Origin: Rana temporaria
Lineage: Eukaryota > Chordata > Amphibia > Anura > Ranidae
Length of the DNA: 64,000 nt
Assembly (NCBI RefSeq): GCF_905171775.1
Contig: NC_053499.1
Location: forward strand, 91,615,512-91,679,511
Direction of reading: 5' to 3'
A program made the position numbers and the translations under genes. Below are positions 34,580-45,113 of the stretch, piece by piece; within the stretch, counting starts at the first letter, position 1, and the number at the start of each line of letters is the position of its first letter. Below the pieces are notes generated by a model. It saw only the letters and a list, made by a program, of their open reading frames with translations. It did not search any database and was not told the DNA's origin.

Positions 34580-36447
34580 GTGAAATGCATTTCAGATGTC
34601 CTCGCTAACTATTTTGCTGAAAACACGACGGATAGCCCCTCCCCTACTTTGATATGGGCCGCCCACAAATGCGTAGTCAGGGGGGAATTCCTGTCTCTGA
34701 TGGCCAAACGTACGAAACTCAGAAGGGCCCGGAAAACAGAGTTAGCAGACAGGGTCAAAACTCTCGAACACGCTCACAAACTCACACTAGCAACTCGCAC
34801 ATATGATGACCTATTAATAGCACGAAAGGAACTCCTGGAGGAACTCCAGAAAGCATTGACTCGAAAATACGCCCTCACAAATAAGTTTTCTACGAGTTTG
34901 GGAATAAGTCAGGGAAACTCCTCGCGGCTGCCCTTCAAAAAAAAAAGTCGTCACACACTATTAACGCTTTAATATCCTCATCGGGAGATACAATCACTAA
35001 AACAGACGACATTGCTGACCATTTTGTACGCTATTTCACTGGCCTCTATAATCTACCCACGTCAGTAGGCACCCCACTTGCCCCAGATAGGGCCGCCCTT
35101 ATCGAAACCTTTCTGGAAGACTACTGCCCCACACTTGAGTCGCCCGGGGATTTAGCTCACCTGAGCTCCCCAGTTACCTCAGAGGAAGCTCTCCTAGCTT
35201 TAAAACAACTGAAAGCGGAAAAGAGCCCTGGCCCGGACGGCCTGCCGGCCAGCTACTACAAGGCTTTTGCCCCCTTACTACTTCCACATTTCATTTCTGC
35301 CTATAACGCCCTCCCTGACTCGACCTTCCAAAACAAAGAATTGCTCGAGGCCCATATTTCCCTAATCCCTAAGCCGGGTAAAGACACCACAATCGTTTCG
35401 AATTACCGACCAATATCCCTGCTGAACGTCGATTTAAAACTCTACGCAAAGATCCTAGCCAACCGTCTCCTACCATTGCTCCCCACACTCATCTCGACGG
35501 ATCAAGAGGGTTTTGTCCCTGGGAGAGAGGCCAGGGACAACACCACTAAAACTCTCAACATTCACCACTGGCTGACGTCATCCCGCAGTAAGGGGTTTCT
35601 CCTGTCCTTGGATGCAGAGAAGGCGTTTGACAGGGTGGCATGGGACTACATGTCGGCTGTCTTGCGCAAATTAGGACTGCCGACCAGAACCATCCAAATG
35701 ATTTTGGCACTATACTCTGTCCCCACCGCCAAAATTAGAGTGAATGGGCGCCTATCAGACGCCTTCTCCATCACTAACGGCACTCGACAGGGATGCCCCC
35801 TGTCCCCCATTATCTTTGTCCTCTCGATGGAACCCTTCCTTCGCAGGCTAAATGGTAACCCAGCTATTAGGGGCATTGATGTTCCTAAGAAACACTGCAA
35901 ACTAGCCGCTTACGCGGATGATATTCTAATGTTTCTTTCAGACCCAATCACTACAATGCCCAATCTCCTTAAAGACTTCCAACTTTTCAAGTCCCTCTCC
36001 AATCTCCAGATAAACTTTGATAAATCAATAGCTTTGAATGTCACCTTGCCCGATTCCTTAGTTTCTATATGCAAGCAAAACTTCCCCTTTAAGTGGGCAG
36101 CCGATGCTATTACTTATTTGGGCATCAAAATCCTGACCTACCTGAGGAATCTATATGCCCTCAACTTTTTGCCCGCTCTCCAGTCCATCAAAGAAGACTT
36201 GGTAGACTGGGACAAAGGTAGATTCTCATGGTTTGGTAGGGCAGCGATCCTCAAAATGAATGTCCTCCCCCGAATCTTATACCTTTTACAGGCTATCCCG
36301 ATTGCTCTGCCACAATCCTTTTTTATTTTATTTAAGAGATGCTGCAGGAACTTTTTGTGGGCAGGCCGCTCACCCAGGCTGAGATGGAATAAACTGATCC
36401 TGCCGAAACAACGGGGAGGCCTAGGTCTGCCAGACGTAGCCCTCTAC

Positions 36448-36512
36448 AAGTGCCCAGAGGTGATTAAGTTTGCATGTGCTGCGCTATATAAGTTTTCATT
36501 CATTCATTCTAC
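36448..36512 (+). mobile_element. 65-bp insertion with (CATT)n tail
   Basis: Compared with the expected ORF2 sequence, 65 extra bases lie between ctctac and cacaaagcc. A short TCTAC duplication borders them. The end reads tgctgcgctatataag followed by ttcattcattcatt, resembling the tail of an L2- or CR1-type element. It shifts the ORF2 frame and creates the stop at 36538. Confidence 0.5.
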
Positions 36513-38411
36513 CACAAAGCCTGCCATATCGCAAGGATAGTGGACTGGCAGCTCCATACTCACAACAAAGACTGGGTCAAATTAGAAAATATATTCTTTA
36601 TTTTCTGATCTCCCACCTCCCTTGGATATCACCACGCGCAGTCCCGAAGTCATGCCTAGACCACCCATTAATTGGCCCCACCCTTCTCAATTTTAGGGCA
36701 TCCTGACGCTCTCTCAAATTAACCCCCTCACCCGGCCCTTTGATGCCTCTACTTCGCAACCCGGACTTCGCACCCGACATCCCCATTACTGACCCGACGT
36801 TTAAACCTGACTCCCTGAAGACACGGGCTTCTCAATTCTTCCACAATGGAGCTCTTCTCTCGTATCCGGAGATGGTCGCTGCTTTTCCACATCTGAATCT
36901 GACCATTTTCAAGTTCCTTCAGTTAAAAAATTTTTCGATAGTGCTCAGACACCCTAAATGTGGTGTAGAGACCTTGCCCCCATAGAGCAAATCTGTACCT
37001 CTCAAGAACCCCAACGACACCTGATTTCCTCCCTATACTCGTTGCTGATCTCAGGTATGGCTCCTGTCACCAATACCCGCTTGGCCTGGCAAAACGATCT
37101 GTCCCTTGACCTGTCAGACAAAGACTGGGAACTGATATGGGAACATACACACAAAGGATCTGTCAATGCCTCAGCTCAGGAAAATAGATATAAGCTTAGT
37201 GCTAGATGGTATAAAACCCCTGACAAATTACACAAAATCTTCCCGGCGGTCCCATCAGAGTGTTGGAGGTGTGGCACGGAGGTGGGCTCTCTCCTCCATA
37301 TATGGTGGGACTGTCCTTCCCTGCAACCGTACTGGAAGGAGGTACATGACCGTATTGTCGGTATCACTACTTGTCAAATTGAATCTCCCCTGCACAGTAC
37401 CTGCTGCACCACACTGTTCTACCACAATCGTTATATCGCAAATCACTAACCCTGCACCTCATAAACGCGGCCACCCAGTGTATTCCTCTACGCTGGAGGT
37501 CTGCAACCCCGCCTACAATCCAGGATTGGCATTCCCGAGTCAAAAAAATTCAGGAACTAGAACGAATCATTCACCAAGCCAAAGACACGCACAACAAATT
37601 TAGATTCGCATGGGCTTGCTGGTCCCACTATAGAGAATCGCTTGACCCTCAGGGCCCTCCCGCCCCTTCTGGATCTACGCTTGTATCAGACCAGACACCC
37701 GATCGTTGACCCGACGTTGTCCTTACAGGATAACCGATGACTCCCATCTCTGTCCAGACTCTCGCTGAATACATTCCTTTCCCTCTTCATTCTTTCATCT
37801 CCACATTTCTCCTAATCCTACAATACACGGTGCACATACGGACGACCGAGTGCTGACCCTACCTTTCGAGAATGGGGTTCGTACTACGGGCAGGTTGCCT
37901 GTTAAACATTGATCGTCACGATGATGCCTCACGTATCTTGCGGACTCGGAATGGTAACTACCCCCTATCGACCTAAACACACTGCAGTTTCAGATTTGTT
38001 CCCCCCCGTCCACAGACTGTTCCCAATAGGGGTGGACGGGTCTGGGAGGAATCCCCAACTAGCCCCTGTCTATGCTACTGACCTCTTCCCCCGCCGCCAC
38101 CTCCTGAGTGACGGTTGGGAAATGAGAGAAGACCTAATATTCCCCCTTCCCCCCTTTTTTTTTTTTCTTCTTCTTTCTTTTTCTCTTTTCTTATATGCCC
38201 TTCACTGAAAACATCGCATGGTATAACTGTTTCAGATCTCACGTGCATTGTGTTATATTTTGTTTATTGGACATGCTGTTAAATGTTCATGTTAATGCTT
38301 CACGTGCTATTCACCATTTTTCTGTAACCCATACTCTGATGTATTGTATGAGACTACTTCCTTTGATTACTCAATAAAATAAAAATATTGTATAAAAAAA
38401 AAAAAAAAAAA

Positions 38412-38422
38412 AAGTTACCACA
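38412..38422 (+). repeat. 11-bp TSD, right copy, of the outer LINE
   Basis: AAGTTACCACA after the poly(A) run; matches 25342-25352. Confidence 0.8.
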
Positions 38423-38856
38423 ATAACATTATCATCTTATATTTTTTTTACCTTCAAGGAGATTGGTTGGTGTTATCTGTCCCTTTTTAATTGGACCTTG
38501 TTTTTTTTTTAAATGTACCTGGACTACTCACAAACAACATTTTTTTTTTTTTTTTATAAAAACACATAGGCAAGTATTAACTGTAAAAATAAATTACATT
38601 TATTCTGTTTCATAAAGAAAATAAATAGGAAGGCAGCGCCAGAGAACCTGCTGCAATTTGCGCAGCCTTGGGACCCCAGGGCACACAACTCTGTGTGGAC
38701 CAGAAAATTGGGAGCTTGAGAAGCATATACAGTTGGGAGCACAATCTGGTCCTGGACTCCCAGAGGTCAGGAACAGCAGCAGATGATATATATATGTCCC
38801 AAGTCTGTGGTACTACAACAGTCTGCCTTCTGTCAGACCACATTCAAGCAAGGCCA
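38423..38856 (-). other. AT-rich flank and 3' region of the MADF-like gene
   Basis: T-rich runs, then sequence leading to the stop codon of the MADF-like gene on the minus strand. Minus-strand AATAAA-like signals occur near 38580-38625 (complement of tttattctg and tttatt). No other feature recognised. Confidence 0.4.
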
Positions 38857-40022
38857 TCACTTTCTAGACTTCTTGGTAACCTTCCCTGTAGTCTTCTTTG
38901 CAGCCTTCTCTGTAGCCTTTTTTCCAAGCATTGTTGAATCCTGTGGCACTGGAGGTGGACTTGTGTCAGGAGGAGGAGAAGAAGGAGGTGTAGGAGGATG
39001 GGCGAGCTCAAAAATCGCAGTATTTTCAGTCATTGTCCCCATCAACCCTTTATTTATTAATCTTTTAAGGAGGGGGCCCGTCTCCATCTGCTTAATTTTG
39101 GCACCAACTACGGCAGCATAGCCCTCTTCAGTGGTGGTGGGTTCTTGGAGGCTGGCATGTGCATCTCTAATCAGGGCCATTGCTGCCTCACTCACGCTCC
39201 TATACCTCCTGGCCCTTCTTGTTGGAAGGCGGAGGGGAGGCACCTTGTTCTGCCACTTGGTCCGGCCTCCTTCTGGCTGCCACTGGGCCCTGCCTTCTCC
39301 TGCTTGACAGTTTCCCCACCCTCATCCTGACTGTGGTCACCCTGTGTATAAAAAGACATAGTTTTAGTTTTTGGTTCATCACACACAATTTTCAGCTTAT
39401 GACTGTTGCAAATGAAATGTTAATAAATATAAAAGACTATCATTCTGACCCCAGCAGTTTTCCTTCTTGTCCCAATCTTTTTAGGCCACTACTGTCTATT
39501 GATATGTCAAACACTTTTTGATCAAACATTAATTTTTTTTCAAATTAACATGTATTTTACAGCATTAAATCTTATCACAATAAATCTTTTGTAAAATACT
39601 ATACCGGGCTCCAGAAGTCCACATCCGGTTCTTCCAGGATGTCAGGCTCTTCTTGTTCCAGAGAAGGCTCAGCTTGGCTGAAGGGAAGGCTGGAGGGAAG
39701 GCTAGAAAGTGATGGCCTCACTTCAAGGTGGTCATTTAGAAAGCTCAATCTATTGTAGTACCACAAACTCGGGACATATACATCCGCTGCTGCTGCTCCT
39801 GACCTCTGTGATTTCAGGACCTCTCAAGGTCCCAACTTTATGATCCACCTCAAGGAGGGTTGCTTTGGCCATCTGTGTCCGCACAAATTTGAGCAGGATC
39901 TCCCAGCGCTGATGTTCTTTTTTTTTTTTATGTATGGGTTTTTTTGTTTCCCACAGAGCAGGCAGCTCCCTGTATCTGTCTATGAACTCAATCATAAAAT
40001 CTTTATTCTTGAAAGCATTCAT
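38857..40022 (-). pseudogene. MADF-domain (Myb/SANT-like) transposon accessory gene, two exons, decayed
   Basis: ATG at 40022. Exon 1 (40022-39605) opens a MADF domain (MNAFKNKDFMIEFIDRYREL; HQRWEILLKFV). Near 39830 it changes frame to one reading DVYVPSLWYYNRLSFL, the conserved end of this protein type. The donor is gtatag at 39604. Exon 2 starts at 39341 after tatacacag and, after another frame change, encodes RRYRSVSEAAMALIRDAH and a Pro-rich, Lys-rich tail ending KKSRK. MADF proteins bind DNA and in several DNA transposons accompany the transposase. At least two frameshifts make it non-functional as read. It diverges from the Myb/SANT-like gene at 40267. Confidence 0.68.
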
Positions 40023-40266
40023 TCTTTCTGCAAGACAAAACACAAGACAAAAATACTAATGGCAGTCTAAATTCTAGTAATCTTTATCCCCATATAGGCC
40101 ACAATCTATGCAGTATAAGCCACTGATGTCCCAAGTTAAAACTACCTTTGGTCTCAAGTTCAATGCTTTTACTCCTATCTCCGCACACAGAACGTAGTTA
40201 CGACACATGCGTGCTAGCTTTATATACACTACGCATGCGTGAAATCTCTGCACACGTCGCCCGCCC
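40023..40266. promoter_or_regulatory. Divergent intergenic region, second module
   Basis: Separates the MADF-like ATG (minus) from the Myb/SANT-like ATG (plus). It is similar to 935-1174, with tttatatacactacgcatgc and cccgcccatgac at the same spacing. Likely shared promoter by position and conservation. Confidence 0.45.
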
Positions 40267-40429
40267 ATGACATTCTTTCTCAAATATTCCCCGCCCCTTC
40301 TCTTTCGGCGCACAGTGGGAGACGACATATTGGAGTCTCAGCAGGTGTCTGCTAATTCATCTAATGACGAGACAAGCCCAGAGCCTGATGAAACGTCATG
40401 ATCAAGGAGGAAATACAAGGCATCTAATA

Positions 40430-41640
40430 CAGGTGAAACTCGAAAAATTTGAATATTGTGCAAAAGTTCATTTATTTCACTAATGCAACTTAAAAGGTGA
40501 AACTAATATATGAGATAGACTCATTACATGCAAAGCAAGATGGTTTAAGTGATTTGTCATAATTGTGATGATTATGGCTTACAGCTCATGAAAACCCCAA
40601 ATCCACAATCTCAGAAAATTAGAATATTATATGCGATCAATAAAACAAGGATTGTACATAGAACAATATCGGACCTCTGAAAAGTATAAGCATGCATATG
40701 TACTCAGTACTCAATTACTGCCTCAATGTGGAGTGGCATGGAAGCTACCAGCCTGTGGCACTGCTGAGGTGGTATGGAAGACCAGGATGCTCTTCTGCAT
40801 TGTTCGGTCTCATGTCTCATCTTTCTCTTGGCAATGCCCCATAGATTCTCTATGAGGTTCAGATCAGGCGAGTTTGCTGGCCAATCAAGCACAGTAATCC
40901 CATGGTCATTGAACCAGGTTTTGGTGCTTTTGGCAGTGTGGGCATCCCCATAGAGCTCTACTGCGGAAAGAAGCATGAAGTGCTCCAAAATCTCCTGGTA
41001 GATGGCTGCGTTGACCCTTGACTTAATGAAGCACAGTAGACCAGCACCAGCAGATGACATGGCTCCCCAAATCAACACAGACTATGGAAACTTCACACTG
41101 GACTTCAAGCATCTTGCAGTGTGTGTCTCTCCATTATTCCTCCATAATCTGGGTCCTTGGTTTCCAAATGAGATGCAAAATTTGCTCTGGTGCGTTTTTC
41201 TTTAGCCCAGGTAAGACGCTTCTGACGTTGTTTGTTGTTCAGGAGTGGCTTGACAAGAGGAATATGACATTTGAAGCCCATGTCCAGGATCCGTCTTTGT
41301 GTGGTGGCTCTTGATGCACTGACTCCAGCCTCAGTCCACTCCTTGTGAAAGTCCCCAACACTTTTGAATGGCCTTTTTTTCTGACAATCCTCTCCAAGCT
41401 GCGGTCATCTCTGCTGCTTGTGCACCTTTTTCTTCCATTCCACATAACTTTCTATTAATGCGTTTTGATACAGCACTTTGGGAACATACAACTTATTTTG
41501 CAATTACCTTTTGAGGCTTTTCCTCCTTATGGAGGATGTCAATGATGGTTTTCTGCACAACTGTCAGGTCAGCAGTCTTTTCCATGATTTTGATTCCTAC
41601 TGAACCAGACAGAGTAAGTATTTCTCCTGTGTTCCTATTA
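40430..41640 (-). mobile_element. Tc1/mariner element, one terminus visible, transposase decayed
   Basis: The left end CAGGTGAAACTCGAAAAATT follows a TA dinucleotide and is a typical vertebrate Tc1 terminus. On the minus strand, 41078-40704 encodes the C-terminal DDE half (LIWGAMSSAGAG; DAHTAKSTKTWFNDHGI; DWPANSPDLNLIENLWG). The N-terminal half is scattered over 41240-41600 with stops. No matching right terminus was found, so the right limit is approximate. It truncates exon 1 of the Myb/SANT-like gene. Confidence 0.78.
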
Positions 41641-41769
41641 TTTTAGTATCAGAACTTGCATGTTGCTCCATGTGCTTTTTTTACTATTGGACATTTGAAA
41701 ATGTCAACTTTCAGGTTAGTGGGCCCAGTAATCGGTCATTATAGACACATCGTTTACCCACTACATACC

Positions 41770-42705
41770 TTGGGCTAGATTCAGGTAGCCCTGCGTAATG
41801 TTGTACAGGCGTAACGTATCTCCGATATGTTGCGCCACCGTAAATTAGGGCGCAAGTTCCGTATTCAGAAAGAACTTGCGCCCTAAGTTACGGCGGCGTA
41901 ACGTATGTGCTCCGGCGTAAGCCCGCCTAATTCAAATTTGCATGATGTGGGCGTGTTTTATATAAATTTAGTGTGACCCCATGTATTTGACGTTTTTTAC
42001 GAACGGCGCATGCGCCGTTCGTAAAAGAATCCCAGTGCGCATGCTTGAAATTCCGCCGCAAATCGTCAATGCTTTAGACGTGAACGTAACTTACGTACAG
42101 CCCTATTCGCGAACGACTTACGCAAACGACGTAAACATTTCAAAATTCTACGCGGGAACGACGTCCATACTTAACATTGCGTACGCCTCATAATAGCAGG
42201 AGCAACCTTACGCCAAAAAAGCCTAACGTGAGTGAGTGAGTGAGAAACTTGTAAAGCGCAACACATGCAAACTGAATCGCCTCTGGGCGCTGTATCCATT
42301 TCATGGGTAAGGAACCCCTTGACCTCAGAAGAGGTGGGTTTTAATCTTTCTCCTGAAGGCCAAGTGGTCCGACTCCAGTCGGATGGTGGTTGGTAGTGCA
42401 TTCCACAGGCGAGGTCCCTAACGTAACGCAACAAAATAGCGCCAGGCGTACGTACGTTTGTGAATCGGCGTATCTACCTAATTAGCATATTCCTCACGTA
42501 AATCGACGGAAGCGCCAACTAGCGGCCAGCGTAAATATGCAGCCTAAGATACGACAGTGTAAGACACTTACGCCAGTCGGATCTTAGGGAAATCTATGCG
42601 TAACTGATTCTATGAATCAGGTGCATAGATACGATGCCGCAACTCAGAGATACGATGGCGTATCTGGAGATACGCCGTTGTATCTCCTACCTGAATCTAG
42701 CCCAA
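41770..42705. mobile_element. Palindromic TTGGGCTAGATTCAGGTAG MITE
   Basis: Perfect 19-bp inverted ends, TTGGGCTAGATTCAGGTAG and CTACCTGAATCTAGCCCAA. The interior is rich in tacg/cgta motifs that pair between halves (gcgtaacgtatctccg against gatacgccgttgtatctcc). A TTG/CAA border would fit a 3-bp TSD within the termini. A small insertion sits at 42230-42416. Confidence 0.8.
42230..42416. mobile_element. 187-bp insertion with 8-bp TSD
   Basis: Flanked by CCTAACGT at 42222-42229 and 42417-42424. It begins gagtgagtgagtgagaaac and carries gcctctgggcgctgtatcc. The ends are not obviously inverted. The duplication length fits a hAT-type MITE, but a SINE cannot be excluded. Confidence 0.6.
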
Positions 42706-42942
42706 TGTTTTTGGAAGATACAGGGTAAAAATTAATTTTGACATGCCTGTTTGTATTCCAAAAATGTTATTACATTGTTGTCTAGATTATGTGTTTGTAA
42801 TTAGAATGAAATGCAAACTTGAAGCAGTGTAAAGGTGAGGACACTCAGCAGCTGTTTACACATCTGCACTCTGGAGCACTAGTGTGGGACACCAGAACAA
42901 CCTTTTTAGGGTGGCCCACACAAGTGCTCCAGTGGATTCTGA

Positions 42943-43425
42943 GGCCCCATACACACGAGAGGATTTATCCGCAGATACGGTCCAGCGGACCGTATCCGCG
43001 GATAAATCCTCTCGAGGATTTCAGCAGATTTCTATGCGATGGCGTGTACACACCATCGCATTGAAATCCGCGCTGAAATCCTCTGGCGATGACGTGTCGC
43101 CGCTATTATGACGCGGCGACGGGCGCGACGCTGTCATATAAGGAATTCCACGCATGCGTCAAATCATTACGACGCGTGCGGGGAATCCCTTTGGACGGAT
43201 GGATCCGGTGAGTCTGTACAGACGAGCGGATCCATCCGTTGGGAGGAACTTCAGCAGATGGATTTGTTGAGCATGTCAGCAAATATTCATCTGCTGAAAA
43301 TCCATCCCAGGGGAGATTTATCCGCGGATAAATATCCGCCGGAGTGTACACACCATAGAATCTATCCGCTAAAACCCATTCGATGGGATTTATCTGCGGA
43401 TAGATTCTATGGTGTGTACGGGGCC
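42943..43425. mobile_element. GGCCCCATACACAC palindromic MITE in intron 1
   Basis: Ends ggccccatacacacgagagg and gtgtgtacggggcc. Internal hairpins such as ggtccagcggaccgtatccg and the gatttatccgcggataaat block make several nested palindromes. It lies in intron 1 of the second Myb/SANT-like gene. The termini resemble PIF/Harbinger-type MITEs. Confidence 0.7.
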
Positions 43426-43773
43426 TGAGCGTGTCTACATGTGTGAAACTTGTCCAAAAAAGGTAAGTAGTCAAAATTTGGGAAGTGAAAAATAATGTCT
43501 TGAGCTTTGAACTCTGCCCAAACAGACAATTGTACCCCACTTCCAAGCAATGTATCATATTCCTTTTTTTGCCCTCAAATATCTGTGTGCTAAGTATACC
43601 TTTTGTTTAATTCTCATAGGGGAGAGAAGACTGGGAGGACACCACTCCGAGGAACCCAGGAACCCCACACCTCAGCATGTGGAGGAAGGAGAATTGGAGG
43701 AAGGAGAGGTGGATGACGTGGTGGAACTTGTTACCACAACAGGTCAGTGTCTGTCACCACAGCTTCAGGTAAT

Positions 43774-44048
43774 GCCTCGTACACATGGGCAAACATGTAC
43801 GATGAAAACGGTCCGCTCGGACATGTACGGTAAGTCTGTACAGACGACCGAACATGTCCGACGGACAGGATTCCAGCGGGCATGTTTCTAAGCAAGTTTA
43901 GAAACATTTGTCCGCTCGAAAACGGTCTGGCGGGCAAATGTACGCTGGAATCCTGTCCGATCGGCCGTACACAAGACCGAACATGTCTGCTGAAACTGGT
44001 CCGTGGACCAGTTTCAGCAGACATGTTCGGTCGTGTATACGGGGCCTT
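43774..44048. mobile_element. GCCTCGTACAC palindromic MITE, first of an abutting pair
   Basis: Left end gcctcgtacacatgggcaaacatg, right end gtgtatacggggcctta. An almost perfect inner hairpin ctgctgaaactggtccgtgg with ccagtttcagcagacatg is also seen at 49625-49670. It lies in intron 2 of the second Myb/SANT-like gene. Confidence 0.72.
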
Positions 44049-44541
44049 AGGCCCCGTACACACCATAGAATCCATCCGCTGAAAAATCCCAGCAGATGGG
44101 TTTCAGCGGATAGATCCTATGGTGTGTACACGCCAGCGGATCTGTTTCCGTGGATATTTCTCCCCTGGGATGGATTCCAGCAGATCGAATATTTGCTGAC
44201 ATGCCAAGCAAATCCATCTGCTGGAATCCATACCAACGGATGGATCCGCTGGTCTGTATAGACTCACCGGATCCATCCGTCCGAAGGGATCCCCCGCATG
44301 CGTCGTAATGATTCGACGCATGCGTGGAATTCCTTATATGACAGCGTCGCGCACGTCGCCGCGTCATAATCGCGGCGACGGCGCGACACGTCATCGCCAG
44401 AGGATTTCGGCGCGGATTTCAATGCGATGGTGTGTACACTCCATCGCATGAAAATCCGCCGAAATCCTCGAGAGGATTTATCTGCGGAAACGGTCCGCTG
44501 GACCGTATTCGCGGATAAATTATCTCGTGTGTATGGGGCCT
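44049..44541. mobile_element. GGCCCCGTACAC palindromic MITE, second of an abutting pair
   Basis: Starts ggccccgtacacaccataga directly after the tta that ends its neighbour, and ends gtgtgtatggggcctaa. The interior shares long blocks, inverted, with 42943-43425 (for example cgacgcatgcgtggaattcc). Confidence 0.72.
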
Positions 44542-45113
44542 AAGAGATGTAGGCCTGCATATTTATAATACTTTTTTTTTTTTTTTTTCTTAGGGGATGA
44601 ACATGTTGGTGAGAAATGGTGTGTAGTCGTGAACTCGACATCATGAAGAATAAGATCAATGTTATGGAGCAAACATTTAAGGACATCATTGATGTTTTGG
44701 GGCAAATAGAATGAAACACAAACCCCCCTTTTTATATTTTTGCACTCTTCTAAAATAAATTGGTACTCTCTTCAACAAGCCAAATTTTGAAGATGCACAC
44801 ATGGGGGCTGATTTACTATGCTCTGTGCGCTGCGCTGGTTCATGCGTTAATTAGTACTCTGGGTGAAGCCTTAATTAGGCGCATGAACCAGCGTAGCAGC
44901 CGGCGCATTGAAAGTAATATGTAAAGCCGCGCCGAACTCCCTATAGAAGTCTATGGGAGAAATCAAAAGTGTTCATTTTAAAGGCTAATCTGCAAGTTTT
45001 GTCCTAAAAAGTGTTTGGGGACCTCAGTCCTGCCCCAGGGGACATGTATCAATGTTTTTTTTATTTTTTAAAACGGCCGTTTTTTCGGGAGCAGTGAAAT
45101 TAATAATTCTTAA

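Larger units (their letters stand above)
29230..37710 (+). pseudogene. LINE ORF2: AP endonuclease, RT, CCHC; broken
   Basis: The APE-type endonuclease starts near 29230 (LKLYSLNTRGLNTPEKH; IVLIQETHF; ILGGDFNVPL; SDHHPITMTL). Two in-frame stops, TAA at 29527 and TAG at 29635, both fit C-to-T change of a Gln codon. An antisense LINE splits it at 30080. After the split come the RT landmarks EKSPGPDGLPASYYK, LISLIPKPGKD-type text, TRQGCPLSPIIF and the catalytic YADD (about 35911), then a C-terminal CWRCGTEVGSLLHIWWDCP knuckle (about 37261). There is a frameshift near 34888, a 65-bp insertion at 36448 and further shifts after 36590. It would nick and copy DNA in target-primed reverse transcription; this copy cannot. 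Confidence 0.85.
25353..38411 (+). mobile_element. L1/Tx1-group LINE, full-length but disrupted
   Basis: It is bounded by an 11-bp TSD and ends in an AATAAA-rich 3' end with about 20 A residues. It has ORF1 (coiled coil plus RNA-binding region) and ORF2 (endonuclease, RT, CCHC). Two later insertions, a TTAA element of about 1 kb and an antisense LINE of 4.5 kb, inflate it to 13 kb; without them it is about 7.6 kb. The order of ORFs and the domains match L1-group LINEs such as the frog Tx1 family. The exact clade needs phylogeny. Confidence 0.85.
40267..44714 (+). pseudogene. Second Myb/SANT-like accessory gene, broken by insertions
   Basis: The exon 1 start (ATG 40267) is preserved to 40429, with a TGA at 40399-40401. 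There a Tc1 element interrupts it and the Myb/SANT domain itself is missing. Exon 2 (43620-43742) keeps its acceptor and the gtcagt donor and encodes an acidic EEGELEEGEVDDVVELV stretch. Exon 3 (44594-44714) ends KNKINVMEQTFKDIIDVLG, aligning with the end of the intact gene at 2834. The introns also align with those of the first copy; each has gained palindromic MITEs. Non-functional. Confidence 0.65.

Noticed and set aside
38857..40022. MADF-like gene as a host transcription factor
   Set aside because: It has frameshifts, sits in a repeated divergent module and lacks any single-copy context, so transposon origin is far more likely.
43106..44449. Frames of 60-150 codons in the GTACACAC MITEs
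   Set aside because: Reciprocal frames on both strands of palindromes; peptides mirror one another and carry no domain.
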